Part shown: piece by piece, positions 37,767 through 47,657 of the stretch
Numbering within the stretch: position 1 is the first letter of the stretch
Layout: the number at the start of each line of letters is the position of its first letter
Source of the DNA: Granulicella sp.
GTDB taxonomy: Bacteria > Acidobacteriota > Terriglobia > Terriglobales > Acidobacteriaceae
Assembly (NCBI GenBank): GCA_027452215.1
Contig: DAIDGQ010000012.1
Span: 62,001-126,000 of the forward strand
Direction: 5' to 3'
Length of the DNA stretch: 64,000 nucleotides
Made by a program: the position numbers and the translations under genes
Notes under the pieces: generated by a model
The model's database searches: none
Told to the model about the DNA's origin: nothing
The model's input: only the letters and a program-made list of their open reading frames with translations

Positions 37767-37808
37767 TTGCGCGTTGTCCCTCGCAAGAATATATTGCGAC
37801 ATAGCAAC
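37767..37808 (+). promoter_or_regulatory. Candidate promoter and operator for the HTH/membrane-protein operon
   Basis: TTGCGC (37767-37772) and TATATT (37790-37795) are separated by exactly 17 bp, as -35 and -10 boxes would be. Overlapping the -10 and extending past it is TTGC-GACATA-GCAA (37794-37807), a small inverted repeat, with two ACAT-ending half-sites. An HTH regulator starts at 37821, so autoregulation is plausible. Read by eye only. Confidence 0.4.
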
Positions 37809-37820
37809 ATTACGTAGCCT

Positions 37821-38123
37821 ATGTCCAACGATCTATACAACCGCATCGCAGTCCTCCGAGCCGAGCGTAACCTCTCCCGCCAGGATCTCGCCGACGCCCT
37901 CGGCATCAACTACCAGACCGTAGGCTTCCTCGAGCGAGGAGACTACAACCCCTCCCTCACCCTCGCCCTCGATCTCAGCGCCTACTTCGGCCTCCCCGTC
38001 GAAGCCATCTTCTCGCGCAAACCCCTGCGCCCCTTGAGCGAAGCCCTCTACGCCGACCGCAGCGTCTCCATCGAAGCCGCCTCTCACTCAAAACTCTCCT
38101 CCACCAAAAGGACCTCCCGATGA
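37821..38123 (+). CDS. XRE/Cro-type helix-turn-helix regulator
   Basis: A 100-residue DNA-binding protein. Residues 7-60 are a Cro/C1-type HTH: LRAERNLSRQDLADALGINYQTVGFLERGDYNPSLTLALDLSAYFGLPVEAIF, of the short YgzD-like kind commonly found in front of small membrane-protein genes. The C-terminal 30 residues are low-complexity. Its stop overlaps the start of the next gene (ATGA at 38120-38123), so it is translationally coupled to the first of two related membrane proteins. Probably a repressor of its own operon (inference). Confidence 0.88.
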   Translation: MSNDLYNRIAVLRAERNLSRQDLADALGINYQTVGFLERGDYNPSLTLALDLSAYFGLPVEAIFSRKPLRPLSEALYADRSVSIEAASHSKLSSTKRTSR

Positions 38124-38707
38124 CCGCCACCACCTACAAACTTCTCGGCATCCCCATGCAGCGCCAGGCCTCCCGCCGCAAACTCGTCGTCGTCACCTAC
38201 GCCGTACTCGCCACCCTCTGCGGCTCCACCTTCGTCCTCCATCTTCTCCATGGCCAGGACGCACTCCTGCCCTACAGCCTCGCCATCTACGGGTCGATGG
38301 TAGTGGGCATCTTCGTCTTCGGCGGCCAGGCCGGATTCGGAGGCCGGTGGGGACTTCTCAAGCCGTTCTCAAACAAGCCGCCACGCCCCGAGCCCTCCAT
38401 GGTCACGCTCGTCAAGCTGCAGCTCCAGCCAGAGTCGCTCTTCCAGTCCGACGACGCCCCCTGGAGGAACGACGAACGAGAGTTAGCTCGCCGCGACCGC
38501 GCACATTACACCGCCTATCAAGCAGTCAACGTCGGCGTGATGGTGCTTCTGCTGCTGGCCTTCTGGAGCGTAAAGCCCCTGTCCGTAATCCCTGCGGCCG
38601 TCGTGCAAAACCTCCTGCTCATCGTGGCCCTCGCGACCACCGTCCTCGCCATCACGCTACCCTCCGCCATCATCCTCTGGACCGAGCCCGACATCGACTT
38701 AAGTTAA
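38120..38707 (+). CDS. Membrane protein, first of a paralogous pair
   Basis: A 195-residue product with four membrane helices in two hairpins (about 24-43, 50-67, 137-155 and 162-187). Between the hairpins is a cytoplasmic or periplasmic loop ending in NDERELARRDRAHYTAYQAVN. The same DERE...RRD/RDxAHYTAY motif and the end motif ILWTEP recur in the next gene, so the two are paralogues. AAAGGA lies seven bases before the ATG. I do not recognise a named family; the context (small XRE regulator upstream) resembles the regulator-plus-DUF2178-like membrane protein arrangement. Confidence 0.72.
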   Translation: MTATTYKLLGIPMQRQASRRKLVVVTYAVLATLCGSTFVLHLLHGQDALLPYSLAIYGSMVVGIFVFGGQAGFGGRWGLLKPFSNKPPRPEPSMVTLVKLQLQPESLFQSDDAPWRNDERELARRDRAHYTAYQAVNVGVMVLLLLAFWSVKPLSVIPAAVVQNLLLIVALATTVLAITLPSAIILWTEPDIDLS

Positions 38708-38745
38708 TAGCCCCGCCTATACCCACACCCCTGAAAGGACACAAT

Positions 38746-39315
38746 ATGGTCGACCAAACAAGCTTCCTCGGGATGCCTCTCCGCACCCAACGCCAGCGCC
38801 GCCTCCTGGTCGTGCTCTATTACGCTGTGCTCGTCGGCTTTGCCGCGATCGGCCTCTGGATGGACAAGAAGGGTTGGGGCTCACTGGTGGCACAGACTTT
38901 TACCTTTGGCGGACTGCTGGGCGGCATACGGATGGGTGGGCCGGTAAAGGCGTATGACCAGCCCGACTTTCCCCTGGACAGGGACACCAGCATTCACACG
39001 CTGAACATCGAAGGCCGAAAGCCCTTCGATACCTCGCTGCCAGAGGCGTGGGTGCCGCTGGACGAACGCGAGCGAACCCAGCGCGACATGGCCCATTACA
39101 CCGCCTACCGCATCCTGCGCTGGAGCTTCGGCCTGTTCGTTCTGGTCTACTTCGTGGTGACGCTGTGGGACGCTGCCTGGCTTGCGGACAGAACCCTCTT
39201 TCTTCTCTGGTTGTTCCTGTTGTACGTCCTCTCCCTCCCCCAATCCGTAGTCCTCTGGACCGAACCGCAGCCCCCCGCCGAAGAGCTCGCCGAGGTTCCA
39301 GCCCCAGCCCGCTAG
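38746..39315 (+). CDS. Membrane protein, second of a paralogous pair
   Basis: About 189 residues, again with two helix hairpins (about 20-38, 46-64, 127-145 and 151-170). It shares LGMPLRTQRQRRLLVVLYYAVL (compare LGIPMQRQASRRKLVVVTYAVL upstream), DERERTQRDMAHYTAYRI and VLWTEP with its neighbour. AAAGGA at 38734-38739 supports ATG 38746; the frame is open from 38347 but that part overlaps the paralogue. The 38-bp gap suggests one transcript with the HTH gene. Confidence 0.72.
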   Translation: MVDQTSFLGMPLRTQRQRRLLVVLYYAVLVGFAAIGLWMDKKGWGSLVAQTFTFGGLLGGIRMGGPVKAYDQPDFPLDRDTSIHTLNIEGRKPFDTSLPEAWVPLDERERTQRDMAHYTAYRILRWSFGLFVLVYFVVTLWDAAWLADRTLFLLWLFLLYVLSLPQSVVLWTEPQPPAEELAEVPAPAR

Positions 39316-39392
39316 ATCCCAGAGCCCCAGCCCGCTAGCGCCTCACGCCCCACCCCATTAGAGCCGCACCCCACTCTGGGCGATAATCACCT

Positions 39393-42248
39393 ATGCCCTC
39401 TCTTTGGACACCGACCCGTTGGTCTGATCGACTTGAAGAACTTGAAGCCCGCTCCGGTGAGCGCAAGGAAGCACCCCTTCGCCGCGACATCCGTTCGCTC
39501 GGCACCCTGCTCGGCCAGGTCCTCCGCGAGCAGGCCGGCAACTCTCTCTTCGACACCGTAGAAGACCTTCGCCGCACCGCCATCGCCCGCCGCGAAGCCG
39601 ACGCCCGCGGCGATCTCCCCGCCGGCCTCACGCATCTCCATCAGGCGCAGTCCGTCACGCACAACATCTCCGCCCACCCCCAGACCGCCTTCTTCCTCGC
39701 CCGAGCCTTCGCGTTTTACTTCGAGCTCATCAATCTCGCCGAGACCAATCACCGCAAGCGCCGCCGCCGTTCCGCGCTGCTCGACGCCTCCGCCGCGCCC
39801 CAGCGGGGCAGCCTTCGAGGCACCCTCCGCCGCCTCCGCGCCGCCGGAGTCTCCCGCCACGACGCTCTCGCCCTGCTCACCCGCATCTGCATCACCCCCG
39901 TCTTCACCGCGCATCCCACCGAGGTCGCGCGTCGCAGCGTCATGTTCAAGCGCCGCAGCATCTCCGACCTCCTCGAGCAGCTCGACGCCATCCCCGTCCC
40001 CGCCACCCAGCTCGAATCCATCGAAGCCTCTCTCCTCGCCGAGATCACCGCCCTCTGGCAAACCGACGACGTCCGCCACGCCCGCCCCACCGTCCGCGAC
40101 GAAGTCCGCATGGCCCTCGACTACTACGAAGCCTCGCTCTTCCAGACCATCCCCGTCCTCTACGCCGAAATCGCCAGCGCCCTCGACGCCGAGTACTCGA
40201 CCCCCTCGCCCACCCAGCTCGCAGCGCTCCCCATCGTCGTCCGCTTCGGCTCCTGGATCGGCGGAGACCGCGACGGCAACCCCTTCGTCACCGCCGAAAC
40301 CACCGCCGAATCCCTCGCCATGTCCCGCGAGCTTCTCCTCGACTACTACCTCACCCAGCTCAAAGATTTATTCGAGCAGCTAGCCACCTCCACCCGCCAG
40401 GCCGCAATCTCTCCCGCCCTGCGCAACCGCCTTGACACCTACCTCACCCAGCTCCGTTCCTCCGGCCACGCCACGCCCTTCGCCGACCGCTTCCCAACCG
40501 AAGCCGTCCGCCTCCAGCTAGCCTGCATCACCCTCCGTCTCGGCGGCGTTCCACCCTCCACCATGCACCGCAACCTCGCTCTCGCGACCACCGCCACGCT
40601 CCCTCACTACACCACGCAGGCAGCCCTCCTCGACGACCTTCTCCTCCTCCGCGAATCCCTCGCCGCCAACCACGGCGAGCGCCTGGCCGAGCTCTTCCTC
40701 GACCCCATGCTCCTCACCGTCCGCACCTTCGGCCTGCACCTCCAAACCCTCGACATCCGCCAGCACGCCAAGGTCCACGCCGCCGCCCTCGCCGACCTCG
40801 CCGCCGGAACCGAGTCCGACCAGACCCGCGAAGTCCTCGAAACCTTCCGCGCCATCGCCACCCTCAAGCGAAGCCTCCCCGGAGCCATCACCCAGTACGT
40901 CGTCTCCGGTGCCAGCGTCATGGACGACGCCCTCAACGTCATCACCCTCGCCCGCCACGAAGGAGTCGCCGTCGAAGGTGGAACGAGTGCCACCGGAGAG
41001 CACGACCCCGGCCTCCAGCCCGTCCTCCTCTTCGAGTCCATCGAAGACCTCCGCAACGCCCCCGCCGTCTGCCGCCACCTCTGGTCCAGCGACGCCTACA
41101 AGCCTCTCCTCGCCGCCTGGGACGGCAAGCAGGAGATGATGCTCGGCTACTCCGACTCCAACAAGGATGGCGGCATGATCGCCAGCACCTGGGAGATCTG
41201 GAAGGCCCACCGCGCTCTCCACGAAGTAGCCCGCGAATGCGGTGTCACCCTCCGCCTCTTCCACGGCCGCGGTGGCACCGTCGGCCGCGGAGGTGGCCCC
41301 ACCCATCGCGCCATCTTCGCTCAACCCCTTGACAGCTTCACCGGAGAACTCCGCCTCACCGAGCAGGGCGAAGTCCTCAACTGGAAGTACTCCGACGTCG
41401 TCCTCGCCGAGTGGAATCTCGAGCTCATGATCGCCGCCTCACTCGACGCTCTCGCCCGCCCCGACGTCGCCGCCCATCTCGCCGCCGACGCCAGCGCCGT
41501 CCCACAGCTCACCGGCGAAATCCTCCCTCGCTGGGAGGCCGCCCTCGACGAACTCTCCTCCACCTCCTTCGCCTTCTACACCACCAACCTCGTCGACGAC
41601 CCCGACGTCTTCACCTACTTCGAACAGGCCACCCCGGTAGCCGAGCTCGAGCACGCCCGCATCGGCTCCCGCCCCGCCAAGCGTGCCGACGCCAGCGCCT
41701 CCGGCAAGCCCGCCGCCCGTCGCAGCATGGCCGATCTCCGCGCCATCCCCTGGGTCTTCGGCTGGATGCAGTCCCGCCACGTCGTGCCCGCCTACTTCGG
41801 CGTCGGCTACGCCCTCGAGCACTTCGCCAGCACCCATCCCGACGGCCTCGAGCTCCTTCAGGAGATGGCCCGAGGCTTCCCCCTCTTCATCGACATCATC
41901 CGCAACGTAGAGATGGCGCTCGCCAAAGCCGACTTCGGCATCGCCCGCCTCTACGCCTCGCTCGTCGAAGACGCCGCCCTCCGCGATCGCGTCTTCACCA
42001 CCCTCGAAACCGAGTTCACCCGAACTCAGAAGATGGTCCTCGCCGTAACCCAGCAGACCGAGCTCCTCGAAAAAAATCAGGTCCTCGCCAACTCCATCCG
42101 CCTGCGCAATCCCTACGTCGATCCCATGAGCCTCCTGCAGCTCGAGCTCCTCCGCCGCAAGCGGGGAGGGGAGAGCAGCGAAGAGCTCGACCGCGCCATC
42201 ACCGCCACCATCAACGGCATCAGCGCCGGCCTCCGCAACACCGGCTGA
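39393..42248 (+). CDS. ppc: Phosphoenolpyruvate carboxylase
   Basis: A 951-residue enzyme that forms oxaloacetate from PEP and bicarbonate to refill the TCA cycle. Catalytic His174 is in VFTAHPTEVARRS; GSWIGGDRDGNPFVT, LMLGYSDSNKDGG (near 585), FHGRGGTVGRGGGPTH (near 623) and SRHVVPAYFG follow. The chain ends in the invariant GLRNTG, so it is complete. An N-terminal region of about 90 residues matches usual length. It stands alone, 77 bp after the membrane pair and convergent with the next gene. Confidence 0.96.
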   Translation: MPSLWTPTRWSDRLEELEARSGERKEAPLRRDIRSLGTLLGQVLREQAGNSLFDTVEDLRRTAIARREADARGDLPAGLTHLHQAQSVTHNISAHPQTAFFLARAFAFYFELINLAETNHRKRRRRSALLDASAAPQRGSLRGTLRRLRAAGVSRHDALALLTRICITPVFTAHPTEVARRSVMFKRRSISDLLEQLDAIPVPATQLESIEASLLAEITALWQTDDVRHARPTVRDEVRMALDYYEASLFQTIPVLYAEIASALDAEYSTPSPTQLAALPIVVRFGSWIGGDRDGNPFVTAETTAESLAMSRELLLDYYLTQLKDLFEQLATSTRQAAISPALRNRLDTYLTQLRSSGHATPFADRFPTEAVRLQLACITLRLGGVPPSTMHRNLALATTATLPHYTTQAALLDDLLLLRESLAANHGERLAELFLDPMLLTVRTFGLHLQTLDIRQHAKVHAAALADLAAGTESDQTREVLETFRAIATLKRSLPGAITQYVVSGASVMDDALNVITLARHEGVAVEGGTSATGEHDPGLQPVLLFESIEDLRNAPAVCRHLWSSDAYKPLLAAWDGKQEMMLGYSDSNKDGGMIASTWEIWKAHRALHEVARECGVTLRLFHGRGGTVGRGGGPTHRAIFAQPLDSFTGELRLTEQGEVLNWKYSDVVLAEWNLELMIAASLDALARPDVAAHLAADASAVPQLTGEILPRWEAALDELSSTSFAFYTTNLVDDPDVFTYFEQATPVAELEHARIGSRPAKRADASASGKPAARRSMADLRAIPWVFGWMQSRHVVPAYFGVGYALEHFASTHPDGLELLQEMARGFPLFIDIIRNVEMALAKADFGIARLYASLVEDAALRDRVFTTLETEFTRTQKMVLAVTQQTELLEKNQVLANSIRLRNPYVDPMSLLQLELLRRKRGGESSEELDRAITATINGISAGLRNTG

Positions 42249-42294
42249 TCGCGACAGCCCACCGGCGTATCGCCCCACAACCCGCAGAGCCGCG

Positions 42295-42921
42295 TTACTT
42301 CAGCGCTTCGTCATACGTATCGACCGTCCCTCGAGCCACATCGCGCAGCCCACCCAGGTCGGCAAGCGCGTGCCGTATAAACGGCTGCACTGCTTTCAGA
42401 TCTTCATCGCTCAACTGCGCAGGCTTCTTCGTCGCCGAAAAAGACTCCATATCCAGGTAGGCCTCGATCGCCCGGTCTTCCAATCGCTCGAACTCGGCCT
42501 GCTGCTTGTAGCACTCCGCATACTTCTCCGCGGTCCCATAGTCCATGTACGCCACCGCGCCTGTCGCAGAAGCCGTCCGCCACGCCGCGTCCTTCAACGG
42601 CCCCTCAGAGTACTGCACGCGCAGCTTGCTCGCGTCCGTCGGCTGGTGCGCCAGCCGCGCATCGATGAACGTGAGCACGTTCACCAGGTCTTCCATCTCT
42701 TCCTGCAGCGTCCCTTGCATCTTCACTACGTCCGCGCGGTTGTCCTTGATCTCCTGGCGGATCGTCGCTTCTGCCTGCTCCCTCTGGTGCCGATGATGCA
42801 CCGCCTCCACCCCCGCCTCCAGACCCAGCGCAATCAGCAATCCGATCGTGATCGTAAACAGGTGAAGAAAGAAATCGCGAACGCCATGGATTTGGTGCTC
42901 CGGCGCATGAACGTCGATCAT
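42295..42921 (-). CDS. Membrane-anchored protein of unknown function (DVHAPE-type)
   Basis: A 208-residue product. The N-terminus DVHAPEHQIHGVRDFFLHLFTITIGLLIALGLEAGVEAVHHRHQ is one membrane helix flanked by a conserved pattern that recurs in many bacterial small membrane proteins of unknown role. The remainder (50-208) is helical and charged, with a coiled-coil-like section (EATIRQEIKDNRADVVKMQGTLQEEMEDL). GAGGAG six bases before ATG 42921 fixes the start. It faces ppc tail to tail and is divergent from the esterase gene. Confidence 0.7.
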   Translation of the reverse strand: MIDVHAPEHQIHGVRDFFLHLFTITIGLLIALGLEAGVEAVHHRHQREQAEATIRQEIKDNRADVVKMQGTLQEEMEDLVNVLTFIDARLAHQPTDASKLRVQYSEGPLKDAAWRTASATGAVAYMDYGTAEKYAECYKQQAEFERLEDRAIEAYLDMESFSATKKPAQLSDEDLKAVQPFIRHALADLGGLRDVARGTVDTYDEALK

Positions 42922-43016
42922 GGTTGACTCCTCGGTGCGGATGGCTGACGTTCCGCTAGATTAGCAGTTGGCCGCAGGGATGCAAGCCGTTACATCCGTG
43001 CGATACACTTTGCCGC

Positions 43017-44195
43017 ATGTCCAGATCTCTCGTTCTCACCGCGCTACTTCTCTCCCTCGGTGTCGCCGCGCAGCCTCTCAGCGCGTCCGCGCAGGCCGCG
43101 CCTCCGCCTCTCGCCTTTCAGAGTCACCAGGTAAATCCTGACAACACCCTCACCTTCCGCTACTCTGCTCCCACCGCAAAATCCGTCCAGGTCGGCATCG
43201 ACGCCTACCTCAAGCCGCTCCCCATGACCAAAGACGCGAACGGCCTCTGGACCCTCACCACGCCCGTCCTCCCTCCCGAAATCTATCAGTACAGCTTCAT
43301 CGAAGACGGCGTCACCAAACTCGATCCACTCAACGACGACACAGTCAAAAACCTCGTCTCTCTCGGCGACATGGTCCTCCTCCCAGCCCCCACGCCCGCC
43401 CCCTGGGAGCTCACCGCCGTCCCCCACGGCCGCGTCGACCACCACCTCTACACCACCCACGTCGCCAAAAATCTCGCCAACAATCAGGAGGGCTACATCG
43501 TCTACACTCCTCCCGGCTACGACGAAAAACTTAAAGGTGGCTACCCCGTCCTCTACCTCCTCCACGGCTGGTCCGACACCGAGGACGCCTGGGACAACGA
43601 CGGTCGCGCCAACCTCGTCCTCGACCGCATGTTAGCCGAGCAGAAAATCGTTCCCATGATCGTCGTCATGCCCCAGGGCTACGGCGACCTCAACTTCGTA
43701 CAGCACGGCTGGGGAGTCTGGAGCGACCCCGCGCAGATCTCCGAAAACCTCGGCCTCTACTCCAAAATGCTCCTCACCGAAATCCTCCCCGCCATCGACC
43801 ACGAGTACAACGTAGCTCCCGGCCGCCAGAACCGCGCCATCGCCGGCCTCTCCATGGGAGGCCTCGAAGGCCTCACCATCGGCCTCAATCACACCGACGA
43901 CTTCGCCTACGTCGCTGGCATGAGCTCCGCCATCTTCGGCAGCAAAGACGAAGGCAACGAGCCCACCTTCGAGCGCGACATCCCCAACCTCGACGCGAAG
44001 AAGGCCAACCTCAAGCTCCTCTGGGTCGGCTGCGGCAAAACCGACGGCCTCATCAAGGCCAACCGCGACTTCGTAGCCTGGACCAAAGCCAAAGGCTTCA
44101 ACACCGTAGCCGTAGAAACCGAAGGAGCCCACACCTGGCTCACCTGGAGAGTCAACCTCCAGCAGCTAGCCCCCCTCCTCTTCCGCAACGACTAG
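43017..44195 (+). CDS. Secreted esterase (CE1/enterochelin-esterase-like) with N-terminal CBM48-like domain
   Basis: A 392-residue product with a signal peptide (LTALLLSLGVAAQPLSASAQ). Residues about 30-125 look like an early-set/CBM48 beta-sandwich (VNPDNTLTFRYSAPTAKSVQVGID...IYQYSFIEDG). The catalytic alpha/beta hydrolase follows: GGYPVLYLLHGWSD, nucleophile Ser in IAGLSMGGLEGL (near 278), and His in EGAHTWLTWR. Acidobacterial homologues are annotated as feruloyl/acetyl esterases or xylanase Z-like; likely acts on plant-wall esters, but the substrate is inferred. Confidence 0.83.
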   Translation: MSRSLVLTALLLSLGVAAQPLSASAQAAPPPLAFQSHQVNPDNTLTFRYSAPTAKSVQVGIDAYLKPLPMTKDANGLWTLTTPVLPPEIYQYSFIEDGVTKLDPLNDDTVKNLVSLGDMVLLPAPTPAPWELTAVPHGRVDHHLYTTHVAKNLANNQEGYIVYTPPGYDEKLKGGYPVLYLLHGWSDTEDAWDNDGRANLVLDRMLAEQKIVPMIVVMPQGYGDLNFVQHGWGVWSDPAQISENLGLYSKMLLTEILPAIDHEYNVAPGRQNRAIAGLSMGGLEGLTIGLNHTDDFAYVAGMSSAIFGSKDEGNEPTFERDIPNLDAKKANLKLLWVGCGKTDGLIKANRDFVAWTKAKGFNTVAVETEGAHTWLTWRVNLQQLAPLLFRND

Positions 44196-44332
44196 CCCCT
44201 CCACCGACGCAACCACCAACCAACGGTGGCCGTTTTCTTCGTTACATGAAAACGGCCACCAATTCCTCCTCCCCTCGCACCCGCCTCCCCCGCAAAACCC
44301 TCTACGCTGGTACACGAACCACAGAGGACTCC

Positions 44333-45316
44333 ATGACCTGCCAGCCACTCTCTCGCCGCAAATTTCTAGCCACCACCTTCGCCGCCTCCGCCTATTGCCT
44401 CGGCCCCCGCAGCCTCTTCGGGCAGTCTTCCGCCGCCGTCCCCGCCGTCCCCGCCGTCCCCGCCGTCCCCGCCGTCCTCGCCGAAGGCCGCGCCACCGCC
44501 GCCAAAGCCAGGATCACCACCCAGCCCTTGCGCGGCAACGTCTCCGCTCTCCTCGGCTCCGGAGGCAACATCGCCGTCCTTCCCGGCAAAGACGGCAAGC
44601 TCCTCATCGACTCCGGCTACGCCACCTCGCAGCCCCAGCTCACCGCCGCTCTCGCCGCTCTCTCCTCCGACCCCATCCACCACCTCATCAACACCCACTG
44701 GCACTTCGACCACACCGACGGCAACGACTGGGTCCACTCCGCCGGAGCCACCATCCTCGCCCAGGTCAACACCAAAACCCGCCTCTCCACCACCCAGACC
44801 ATCGCCGCCTTCGACGCCACCATCCCCCCATCCCCCGCCGGAGCCATCCCCACCGAAACCTTCACCGACACCAGGACCCTCCACCTCAACGGCACCACCC
44901 TCCACCTCGCCTACTACGGCCCCGCCCACACCGACACCGACATCTCCATCCACTTCCCCGACGCCGATGTCCTCCACGTCGGCGACACCTGGTTCAACGG
45001 CTTCTATCCCTTCATCGACTACTCCACCGGAGGCAGCATCAACGGCATGATCCGCGCCACCGAAAAGAATCTCGCCGCCGTCGGCCCCAACACCATCATC
45101 ATCCCCGGCCACGGCCCCATCGGCAACAAGGCCCAGCTCACCGAATACCACACCGTCCTCGTCTTCGCGCGAGACAAAGTCGCCGCTCTCAAGCAGCAGG
45201 GCAAGACCCTCCCCGAAGTCGTCGCCGCTCGCCCCACCGCCATCTACGATGAAAAGTGGGGAGGGGGAGCCAAAGGAGCCGCCGCCTTCATCGGCTACGT
45301 CTACCAGGGCGTCTAA
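44333..45316 (+). CDS. Secreted MBL-fold metallo-hydrolase
   Basis: About 327 residues. A twin-arginine-like leader (SRRKFLATTFAASAY) is followed by an AVP tripeptide repeat made by five 9-bp DNA repeats, then a metallo-beta-lactamase fold: zinc motif NTHWHFDHTDG (His122, His124, Asp126, His127), a third ligand in YYGPAHTDTD, Asp in VLHVGDTWFNGFYPFID, and His in IIPGHGPIG. Such periplasmic MBL proteins include quinone- and thioester-type hydrolases; the substrate is unknown. AGAGGA (44323-44328) fixes ATG 44333. The frame is open from 44246. Confidence 0.82.
   Translation: MTCQPLSRRKFLATTFAASAYCLGPRSLFGQSSAAVPAVPAVPAVPAVLAEGRATAAKARITTQPLRGNVSALLGSGGNIAVLPGKDGKLLIDSGYATSQPQLTAALAALSSDPIHHLINTHWHFDHTDGNDWVHSAGATILAQVNTKTRLSTTQTIAAFDATIPPSPAGAIPTETFTDTRTLHLNGTTLHLAYYGPAHTDTDISIHFPDADVLHVGDTWFNGFYPFIDYSTGGSINGMIRATEKNLAAVGPNTIIIPGHGPIGNKAQLTEYHTVLVFARDKVAALKQQGKTLPEVVAARPTAIYDEKWGGGAKGAAAFIGYVYQGV
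44435..44479 (+). repeat. Five 9-bp tandem repeats coding Ala-Val-Pro
   Basis: GCCGTCCCC is repeated four times exactly, then once as GCCGTCCTC, within the region just after the export signal of the MBL-fold gene. In-frame length change would only alter the linker. Confidence 0.9.
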
Positions 45317-45389
45317 CCCTCACCCCAAACACCAAACCCGGCCAGCCGCCTCCTCGAGCAGCATCCCTCTCTGTCCTGCGCCCCGCCCC

Positions 45390-45414
45390 ATATCGGACAA
45401 AATCCGTCGGATAT
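45390..45414 (+). promoter_or_regulatory. IscR type-1-like operator upstream of the HscA-type gene
   Basis: The 25-bp sequence reads ATA-TCG-GAC-AAAATCC-GTC-GGA-TAT. All four fixed trinucleotides of the known IscR type-1 consensus (ATA, GAC, GTC, TAT) are present at the exact spacing 3-3-3-7-3-3-3, and the arms pair with one mismatch each way. It ends 73 bp before the chosen start of the HscA-type Hsp70, an Fe-S assembly gene. Recognised by an Rrf2-family regulator (inference); no iscR lies in the window. Confidence 0.65.
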
Positions 45415-45428
45415 AGGACAATAGTCCT
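45415..45428 (+). promoter_or_regulatory. Second palindrome abutting the IscR-like site
   Basis: AGGAC-AATA-GTCCT is a perfect 5-bp inverted repeat with a 4-bp centre, directly after the 25-bp IscR-like site. It repeats the GGAC/GTCC theme, so it may be a second regulator half-site or overlap the promoter. Confidence 0.4.
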
Positions 45429-45487
45429 TGGCGCGCATGTTTCACCTCCAACGGCCCCCGGCCCGCGCCCACGAAAGCAGAGGATCC

Positions 45488-47545
<2,058 letters not shown>

Positions 47546-47657
47546 CCCTTCCGAGCTATGTTTCGGGAGACTTTCATTGAAAAAAGATTCGGCACTGATT
47601 CGGTAACCGCTTTTAATGCGGTATGAAGCAGTCGCAGTTCGTCAAAGCAAATCAGTT

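Noticed and set aside
47551-47560. A third remnant of the fdx start just after hscA (GAGCTATGT shared)
   Set aside because: Only nine bases match, too few to separate from chance.
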